Positions 59,901 to 64,000 of a stretch of DNA of 64,000 bases are shown in pieces. Position 1 is the stretch's first letter. Every line of letters begins with the position of its first letter. A model generated the notes under the pieces. The model worked only from the letters and a program-made list of their open reading frames with translations, did not search any database and had not been told where the DNA came from. The stretch comes from a virus. The stretch is taken from the IMG/VR virus record IMGVR_UViG_3300025759_000077, positions 1-64,000 of that record. The stretch is one strand, 5' to 3'. The translations under genes and the position numbers were made by a program.

Positions 59901-60400
59901 TGGTTGATGATCGTTTCACAGGTCTGAAACACTTCTGGTCTGCTGTTGCAGTTGACCGTCCAAAGAAGGAAAAGAATTTGTTAGATAATATCGAACTCTA
60001 TAAACCTGAAGGTGATTTCACTAAGGCAGAGAAGATGGAGTTTCTAACTAATCTAACTGGTATTTATCCAATCAACGAGGTTGTTAGTGATAAGTTACTG
60101 AAAAAGTTTGGTAAGTTGAAGGTTCCACCAATCGGTGAATACGATAGGGATTTGCGTCTATGTTGGTTTATTATTCGCGATGTTATTGAGAAGAAGACAA
60201 AGACAGGTAAAGATTACTGGATCTTAAAGACAATCGATAACGAAAGCAATCAGGTTGATATTAAATGTTGGGGTGTTGATCCACAGTTAGATTATTATAA
60301 GAAGAACGTTCCTTGTATGGCAAAGTTAGACTATAATGACACCTGGGGATTCAGCACTAGGTCGTTCAGAAGGAACATTAAGTTTGTGGAACTTAGTTAA
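56975..60400 (+). CDS. dnaE: DNA polymerase III alpha subunit (family C, DnaE-type)
   Basis: 1141 residues, full bacterial DnaE length. The N-terminal PHP domain has HAHSVFSVFDGLG and LTDHGNM (residues about 10-50), with a Lys/Glu linker insertion near 88-118. The palm has GAGRGSAAGSLVAYVLGI and YPDIDYDVAD, giving the catalytic aspartates (about 467-471). A helix-hairpin-helix (SIKGLGDKAVEQIL, about 925) and an OB-like end (LRLCWFIIRDVIEKK...) follow. It is the main replicase candidate. Phages usually carry family A or B enzymes. Confidence 0.95.
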   Translation: MSNQIKFVGLHAHSVFSVFDGLGYPQDHIDYAIENGMDALALTDHGNMNGLSYQVLHSKKLQKEGKNFKPIFGIEGYFIDSISKWKEEKEEIDKNKKGRKKKEENSAVVIEDEEATKRQEKNILNRRAHLVLLVQNQTGLNNLFTLVSKSFDPENFYRYPRIDFDMLREHNEGIIVSSACMGGPLSKDYWNNREEGDDAVQRAMVATIENFTSIFGDRFYGELQWNAIPEQHEINKHIIRAAEKTGIKLISTADSHYPRPELFKDRELYKQLGWLGKSKPDYAESTLPESRKELKYELYPKNGDQMWDAYKTYSKQCGVDYDDDFIRETIERTYEIAHSRIESFYPDATVRLPDFVVPDGKSPDETLRDLCFEGLKQKGLDSKDDYSKRLKEELGVIQDRGFSKYFLTMKAVSDEAIKTQLVGAGRGSAAGSLVAYVLGITGIDPIEYGLLFSRFLRRDAVDYPDIDYDVADPMVLKEILIDKWGKDVVVPISNYNTLQLRSLIKDISKFYGVDFTEVNRVTSVMLKEATPIAKKAHGITAGVYAPTFEEVKEYSETLKQFLRKYPHIATHVDNLYGQVRSISRHAGGVVIADGLNKHMPLINSGGVQQTPWSEGQNVRHLEPLGFIKFDILGLASLRMVEGAISHILRRHHGIKEPSFADIKKWYDENLEPNVLNLNDQKVYKNVFHRGKWAGVFQFTEKGAQGFCKKAKPESIIDISAITSIYRPGPLSAKVHNHYVKAKRNPMSVKYLHPLVKEVTEETYGFLIFQEQIALLAHKLGKDLSLDEGNMLRKLLTKKGTGKGNEKKMAIHKKFIEGCVEKGIKESDAQTLWQTFEYFSGYGFNKSHAVSYSILSYQCAHLLTYYPVEWLAAFLDKEPEGRKEQAINIVRSLGYRVKRPDINESGQVWEISETEKKTLVQPLTSIKGLGDKAVEQILQHRPFNTPEELLFNEDVSYSKLNKKALDVLTRSGALNNMVDDRFTGLKHFWSAVAVDRPKKEKNLLDNIELYKPEGDFTKAEKMEFLTNLTGIYPINEVVSDKLLKKFGKLKVPPIGEYDRDLRLCWFIIRDVIEKKTKTGKDYWILKTIDNESNQVDIKCWGVDPQLDYYKKNVPCMAKLDYNDTWGFSTRSFRRNIKFVELS

Positions 60401-60408
60401 TTTAGACA

Positions 60409-60422
60409 CTATTTATAACATT
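60409..60422 (+). promoter_or_regulatory. Late-promoter-like motif before basic protein 60435
   Basis: CTATTTATAACATT, 26 bases before the ATG, followed by TTGGAGG. Confidence 0.55.
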
Positions 60423-60434
60423 GGAGGAACCATT

Positions 60435-60635
60435 ATGGGTAGAAAATCAAGAATGCGTAGAAGAGCACGCGCCGCAGCAGCAAGAGAGGCGGCAAAGGCA
60501 CCTGCAACTGTAGTCGAACAACCAAAACCAGTTGTTAAGAAAGAGGTGGTTGCTCCAAAGAAAGTTGTAGAAAAGAAAGCAACCGAACCAAAGAAGGTTG
60601 TTCGTAAGGTCAAAACAGTTAAAGGAGAAAAGTAA
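60435..60635 (+). CDS. Lys/Ala/Pro-rich H1-tail-like basic protein
   Basis: 66 residues from ATG 60435 with TTGGAGG upstream; an in-frame ATG at 60336 lies in DnaE. An Arg-rich start (MGRKSRMRRRARAAAAREAAK) precedes a repetitive tail with PKKVV-type units (about 30-60), as in histone H1 tails. It probably binds DNA or RNA, perhaps inside the head. The late motif supports a virion or packaging role. Confidence 0.6.
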   Translation: MGRKSRMRRRARAAAAREAAKAPATVVEQPKPVVKKEVVAPKKVVEKKATEPKKVVRKVKTVKGEK

Positions 60636-60904
60636 TGAAACTAACAAAGGAAACCTTAAAGCAAATCATTAAAGAAGAGATTCAAGCAGTTCTAAACGAA
60701 GAGAAGATCGCTCTTGATAGAACTGATATGGGCGCTGTTCGTGCAGCAGCAAGAATGATTATGAAGGCAGAAGGACTCGACGCAGACATGCTCAAGCACC
60801 TTAAGAAAGCACTTGCCGGTGGTCACAAAATGGTCGCTATTGTCGGTGGTCCCGATGATGGTGATACTGTTGAGTTATTGAAGTATGTAACATACACTAA
60901 ATAA
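60635..60904 (+). CDS. Internal head protein candidate with MKLTKETL N-terminus
   Basis: 89 residues. The N-terminus MKLTKETLKQIIKEEIQ, then AVLNE/E, is an amphipathic capsid-targeting-like helix with an LNE cut site. The rest (AARMIMKAEGLDADMLKHLKKALAGG..., VAIVGGPDDGDTVELLKYV) is a small alpha/beta domain. It shares one base with the previous gene and both likely belong to the same late transcript. Confidence 0.6.
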   Translation: MKLTKETLKQIIKEEIQAVLNEEKIALDRTDMGAVRAAARMIMKAEGLDADMLKHLKKALAGGHKMVAIVGGPDDGDTVELLKYVTYTK

Positions 60905-60912
60905 TTTATCGC

Positions 60913-60941
60913 TTGACAAGTAGTTTAAAAAAGCATATAAT
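60913..60941 (+). promoter_or_regulatory. Early promoter of exported-protein unit
   Basis: TTGACA (60913-60918), 17-base spacer, TATAAT (60936-60941). RNA would start around 60948, inside the left arm of the inverted repeat. Confidence 0.8.
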
Positions 60942-60968
60942 GGAGACTCCAACAACCAAGGAGTCTCC
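60942..60968 (+). other. Inverted repeat covering transcription start and ribosome binding site
   Basis: GGAGACTCC (60942-60950) is the exact complement of GGAGTCTCC (60960-60968), loop AACAACCAA. The right arm holds most of the AAGGAG (60958-60963) for the TTG start at 60970. Read-through RNA would hide this site, RNA started at the local promoter would not. Confidence 0.6.
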
Positions 60969-60969
60969 A

Positions 60970-61353
60970 TTGTTCATTTTGAAGAAATTTTTATTAATTA
61001 CATTTATTGTTTGTTGTGCTTCCACGTCAAGCGCAAAAGACAATGACTTAGGAACAATTGATATCACTGGGAATACAACTCCTGATGTCGTTATGAAATT
61101 ATTTTGGTCAAAAATGCATCCTCACTTAAAGAAAGGATCGCACAATTATTGCCATAGTAAGATGGCAGATTACCCAAAAACGTTTTATAAAGATCTTGTT
61201 GAGAAACATTTAAAAGAAACTGCCAGTGGAGAATTTTTCATTCGATTTTACATTTACAAATGTTTTTGGAATAACAAATCCTGCCAGGAAGAAGGTTCTT
61301 TTGACAAGGATAATCGGATTCAATTCGATGTACATTATGATTTTGATTGCTAG
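60970..61353 (+). CDS. Exported protein with TTG start, function unknown
   Basis: 127 residues from TTG 60970, chosen because AAGGAG lies 6 bases upstream and the frame then begins exactly with a signal peptide (MFILKKFLLITFIVCCAS, cleavage near SSA/K). Longer in-frame starts at 60913/60940 overlap the promoter. The mature part has four cysteines (HNYCHSK, YKCFW, KSCQE, FDC), likely disulfides. Probably periplasmic. No family recognised. Confidence 0.65.
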   Translation: MFILKKFLLITFIVCCASTSSAKDNDLGTIDITGNTTPDVVMKLFWSKMHPHLKKGSHNYCHSKMADYPKTFYKDLVEKHLKETASGEFFIRFYIYKCFWNNKSCQEEGSFDKDNRIQFDVHYDFDC

Positions 61354-61361
61354 GAGTAAAA

Positions 61362-61742
61362 ATGAAAAACATGATTAAATTATTTGTAAGCATTACATTA
61401 TTGTGTGCGAGTGTCTGTCATGCCGACATTCAAAGTGAAAAGAAAGAAACTACAACACTTCGTACATCGGGCAGAGTTGATTCAAAAGATCGCCCAATAA
61501 CTTGGACAATTTTAAAAGATAACTTAAAAAGTCGTTATGTTTACCGATGTTCAGAACTCTCTCGATTTCATGGACTTTTTGACCGTATGCACAAATATGG
61601 TGAAAAACATTATCGTGAATACGTCGCTAAAACAGGCGTCGTAGGATATAAAATCTGGTATGATCTTGAAGAGGGTAATGGAAAATTCTCAGCAGAAAGA
61701 GAGTGGGACTACAAAGTTATTACGTGTGATTGGGACCAATGA
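61362..61742 (+). CDS. Exported protein, function unknown
   Basis: 126 residues from ATG 61362 with TAGGAGT upstream. A signal peptide (MKNMIKLFVSITLLCASVCHA) is followed by a charged mature domain with two cysteines (YRCSEL and ITCDW). Its ending pattern resembles the previous exported protein, so the two may be paralogues or partners in the periplasm. It overlaps the thioredoxin start by 4 bases. Confidence 0.65.
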   Translation: MKNMIKLFVSITLLCASVCHADIQSEKKETTTLRTSGRVDSKDRPITWTILKDNLKSRYVYRCSELSRFHGLFDRMHKYGEKHYREYVAKTGVVGYKIWYDLEEGNGKFSAEREWDYKVITCDWDQ

Positions 61743-62071
61743 AAGTATTTAGTGAAAAAAATTATAAACAAATAGTAAATTCAGATAAAGTTGCCATAGT
61801 TGTATTTACATCGCCACATTGCCACCTGTGCAATAAACTAAAACCAATCTTGAAAAAACTAGAAAGGCGCTATAAGAATATTGGTTTTTACGTTAGTGAT
61901 GTAAACAAAGAAGAAAAGTTGACTGAACTTCTTGTAAAAGAAGATGGAGTGCCAACTGGATTTGTTGTAAAGGGAGGATCTATTTTTAAAATAAAAGATC
62001 CAGAATTGCCAGATGACAAGTCTTGGTATTCAGAAAAATATTTAATAGAATTAATTGAAGCATTACAGTAA
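61739..62071 (+). CDS. Thioredoxin-like protein (CHLC active site)
   Basis: 110 residues from ATG 61739. IVVFTSPHCHLCNKLKPIL has the CxxC redox pair C28/C31, followed by a VPTGFVV cis-proline motif. It probably is cytoplasmic (no signal peptide). It could reduce the class II RNR or work on the disulfides of the exported neighbours. The CHLC site differs from the usual CGPC. Confidence 0.85.
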   Translation: MKVFSEKNYKQIVNSDKVAIVVFTSPHCHLCNKLKPILKKLERRYKNIGFYVSDVNKEEKLTELLVKEDGVPTGFVVKGGSIFKIKDPELPDDKSWYSEKYLIELIEALQ

Positions 62072-62081
62072 AGGAGAATAA

Positions 62082-63089
62082 ATGCAGAAGGGATTAACTT
62101 ATGATGATGTCTTGCTTGTGCCACAATACAGCGACATCGAATCAAGATCAGAGGTTTCACTAACTACTGATTTTGGCAGGGGAGTTGAGTTGGAATTGCC
62201 AATTATCGCTTCTCCTATGGATACAGTTAGCGAAGCAAATATGGCGGGTTCTCTAGGAGAATTGGGAGGAATATCAATTGTTCATCGCTACAATTCAATT
62301 GAGGAACAGTCTGCTATGATTGCTTCACTTGGCGAGAACACTTTAGTAGGTGCTGCCGTTGGAGTTAGTGGCGACTTTGCAGACCGTGCCGTCTCTGCTG
62401 TTGCCGCAGGTGCAAAGGTTATTTGCATTGATATTGCCCACGGTCATCACATTTTAATGAAGAAAGCAATTAAGAGGATTAGAGAAGTTCTGCCGAAGAT
62501 TCACATCATGGCGGGAAACGTAGCAACCTTGGAGGGTTTCAATGATTTGGCTGATTGGGGCGCTGATTCTATTAGATGTAATATTGGAGGTGGCAGTATT
62601 TGTACTACAAGAGTACAAACGGGGCACGGTGTTCCAGGGATTGAAACAATATTCCAATGCGCCAAATCAGACCGAAATGCAAAAATCATTGCAGATGGCG
62701 GTCTTAAAAACTCGGGTGACATTGTTAAGGCTCTTGCTGCTGGCGCTGATGCTGTTATGTTGGGATCGCTCCTTGCAGGAACAGATTGTTCCCCAGGCAC
62801 AATCTTCAAAACAGAAAGCGGTGAATTAAGAAAGACTTATCGCGGCATGGCATCTGCTGCTGCCCAAAAGGATTGGCGAGGTCGTGTAGCATCTTGCGAA
62901 GGTGTTTCATCTTCAGTTCCCTACCGAGGCAAACTTGCTGATGTTGTTAAGGAATTAGAGAGAGGTATTCGTTCAGGTTTATCTTATTCAGGTGCTCGTT
63001 CGGTAAAGGAACTACAAGCAAAAGCACAGTGGTTACAGCAGAGTAGTGCAAGTGCTACGGAGAGTTCGGCACATATTAGATTGCGATGA
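62082..63089 (+). CDS. guaB: IMP dehydrogenase without CBS domain
   Basis: 335 residues. LTYDDVLLVPQYSDI, PIIASPMDTVSE, GGGSICTTRVQTGHGVP (catalytic C174) and ADGGLKNSGDIVKALAAGAD are IMPDH barrel motifs; the loop sequence favours IMP dehydrogenase over GMP reductase. It lacks the CBS pair that regulates most bacterial enzymes (about 490 residues), so it should be unregulated by nucleotides. It diverts IMP to GMP during replication. AAAGGAGAA precedes the start. Confidence 0.92.
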   Translation: MQKGLTYDDVLLVPQYSDIESRSEVSLTTDFGRGVELELPIIASPMDTVSEANMAGSLGELGGISIVHRYNSIEEQSAMIASLGENTLVGAAVGVSGDFADRAVSAVAAGAKVICIDIAHGHHILMKKAIKRIREVLPKIHIMAGNVATLEGFNDLADWGADSIRCNIGGGSICTTRVQTGHGVPGIETIFQCAKSDRNAKIIADGGLKNSGDIVKALAAGADAVMLGSLLAGTDCSPGTIFKTESGELRKTYRGMASAAAQKDWRGRVASCEGVSSSVPYRGKLADVVKELERGIRSGLSYSGARSVKELQAKAQWLQQSSASATESSAHIRLR

Positions 63090-63409
63090 GTGAACCAACA
63101 AAGAACATAAAAATCACTATTCCTGCAAAGTTACATATTGACTTTCGTAATAGATTGTTGTATGATGATATGACGATGATGGCGTTTTTTTCTTATGTTA
63201 TTCATGAATATACGAATAACTCTGAATTGATGTCGCAGGTAGTTTGTGATATTATGGAAAAGAGAAAGTTAAAATCAAAAAGAATTATAAAGAATAAAGC
63301 AAGATTAACAAAACAAGCAGAAAAGAACTTGAAGAAGAATTTTCTTTCAGACGATGAAATTGAGGATATGTATGATATTATTGAGAGGTTTGACATAGAT
63401 GAAATGTAA
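63086..63409 (+). CDS. Small basic protein, possible ribbon-helix-helix
   Basis: 107 residues. NIKITIPAKLHIDFRNRLLYDDMTMMAFFSYVIHEYTNN reads like a ribbon-helix-helix start (a strand then two helices), followed by a Lys-rich helical part and an acidic end. A DNA-binding regulator is a reasonable guess. It overlaps the IMPDH stop by 4 bases and the mini-sigma gene by 11. Confidence 0.5.
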   Translation: MSEPTKNIKITIPAKLHIDFRNRLLYDDMTMMAFFSYVIHEYTNNSELMSQVVCDIMEKRKLKSKRIIKNKARLTKQAEKNLKKNFLSDDEIEDMYDIIERFDIDEM

Positions 63410-63632
63410 AGATGATATAATAACTGGTGAAACACCATGTTGTAATAAAGAATGTAGAAACTGGATAGATTATGATGAGGATAAGAACTGTTGCCTTGTA
63501 AGTATAGATAAGCATGGACAAATGACGCTCATGCAGGTGGCAGAACGATTGGGTGTTTCACACGTCAGAATCAAACAAATCCAAGATAAGGCACTAATTA
63601 AATTAAAGAAAAACAACGAAATTCATGAATGA
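63399..63632 (+). CDS. Mini sigma-like protein: Cys cluster plus sigma region 4 HTH
   Basis: 77 residues. Six cysteines (C3, C14, C15, C19, C31, C32) could hold a zinc ion; from about 42 on TLMQVAERLGVSHVRIKQIQDKALIKLKK matches the region 4 helix-turn-helix of sigma70 factors. No region 2 is present, so it cannot be a complete sigma. It may be a late-transcription adaptor or a DNA-binding regulator recognising promoter elements. Confidence 0.7.
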   Translation: MKCKDDIITGETPCCNKECRNWIDYDEDKNCCLVSIDKHGQMTLMQVAERLGVSHVRIKQIQDKALIKLKKNNEIHE

Positions 63633-63652
63633 GCGTTTTAGTTTTTCCAATA

Positions 63653-63666
63653 CTATTTATTACAGG
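63653..63666 (+). promoter_or_regulatory. Late-promoter-like motif before head protein 63692
   Basis: CTATTTATTACAGG, 39 bases before the ATG. AAGGAGAA follows as ribosome binding site. Confidence 0.55.
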
Positions 63667-63691
63667 TTTTATAACAAGGAGAATATAAACC

Positions 63692-64000
63692 ATGAGCAAG
63701 AAACTACTAGAAGAAAGCACAATTCGCCAATTCATGAAGTTGGCACAACTTGAGCCACTCGCAGGTGACTTCCTAGAAGAGAAGAAGCACCGCCCAAAGA
63801 AGCGCCCAATGCATGAAGAGGAAGTTGTTGAAGAGGGTCCAATGCAAAAGCGTGAAGAGGACGCAACAACTCCACGACCAAATAGAGGTCTTGGTAAGAA
63901 AAAGACAATGGATGCAACTAAAGGGGCAAACGCCAAAGCAAGAGCAGAAATAGAAAAGAAACCCGGCAAGGTTGATGAAGAAGTATCACTAGACGAAGGT
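63692..64000 (+). CDS. Probable internal head protein (partial)
   Basis: 103 residues in an open frame that leaves the window. The N-terminus (MSKKLLEESTIRQFMKLAQ..., then a FLEE/K cut-site candidate) belongs to the capsid-targeting-like group, followed by basic HRPKKRPM and an acidic, Lys/Arg-rich disordered part. It has a late motif and a good ribosome binding site. Function inferred from the N-terminus only. Confidence 0.55.
   Translation, partial: MSKKLLEESTIRQFMKLAQLEPLAGDFLEEKKHRPKKRPMHEEEVVEEGPMQKREEDATTPRPNRGLGKKKTMDATKGANAKARAEIEKKPGKVDEEVSLDEG

Noticed and set aside
63388-63416. TTGACA followed by TATAAT near the mini-sigma gene
   Set aside because: The spacer is about 20 bases, unlike the constant 17 elsewhere, so promoter function is doubtful.
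1-64000. CRISPR arrays, insertion sequences, integrase or attachment sites
   Set aside because: No regularly spaced repeats, transposase, integrase or tRNA-end duplication could be seen; the phage looks lytic within this window.

Overview
The window is a continuous stretch of a tailed-phage genome of the T4 (contractile-tail myovirus) type. Every supportable gene lies on the + strand, genes are packed with 1-4 base overlaps, base composition is AT-rich, and a complete T4-style morphogenesis order is visible: large terminase, portal, prohead protease, scaffold, major capsid, neck, sheath, tube, baseplate. The phage is not a close T4 relative. It has no family B DNA polymerase here; instead it carries a short family A polymerase and a full family C (DnaE-type) polymerase. 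Its late-promoter-like motif (CTATTTA) also differs from the T4 one. A class II ribonucleotide reductase, ThyX, IMP dehydrogenase, ribosomal protein bS21 and seven tRNAs suggest a lytic phage of an aquatic bacterium. The host cannot be named from the sequence; the strong TTGACA-17-TATAAT promoters point to an ordinary sigma70-type host polymerase.

Layout. 1-3533: primase fragment and a fused Mre11/Rad50-like recombination nuclease. 3548-6107: small unknown and membrane or spanin-like genes. 6107-18077: head genes (terminase, portal, protease, core proteins, bS21, a lectin/CUB-like surface protein, scaffold, major capsid), closed by a strong terminator. 18173-33142: neck, sheath, two tube-type proteins, a probable frameshifted baseplate chaperone, tape measure and baseplate genes. 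33150-41781: replication and nucleotide metabolism (PolA-type polymerase, an FtsZ/tubulin-like protein, gp32-like SSB, RecA/UvsX, FEN nuclease, DnaB-type helicase, class II RNR). 41868-44650: a late virion protein plus a holin-like and endolysin pair. 44701-50486: early accessory region with tRNAs, HNH nuclease, thymidine kinase, ThyX, a secreted transglycosylase, a lipoprotein, a DUF3310-type protein and an H1-like protein. 50601-52836: a three-gene two-component module (membrane PAS histidine kinase, single-domain response regulator, coiled-coil membrane protein). 52885-60400: dUTPase, small genes, a GroES-like co-chaperonin, an unknown pair and DnaE. 60435-64000: basic and internal head proteins, exported proteins, thioredoxin, IMP dehydrogenase, a mini-sigma-like protein and the start of another head protein.

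How it works together. Eleven early promoters with an exact 17-base spacer drive the tRNA, nucleotide and replication genes. Eight CTATTTA sites lie 25-39 bases before starts, mostly of virion, scaffold and lysis genes, and probably act as late promoters; two variants sit almost on the start codon. Several terminators abut a promoter for the next unit. Many small proteins carry an N-terminus resembling the T4 capsid-targeting propeptide with a (L/I)-x-E cleavage motif, implying a set of internal head proteins processed by the gp21-type protease. The features best worth follow-up are the divergent tubulin/FtsZ homologue, the two-component module, the T8 frameshift in the baseplate chaperone, the fused Mre11-Rad50 protein and the late-promoter family.
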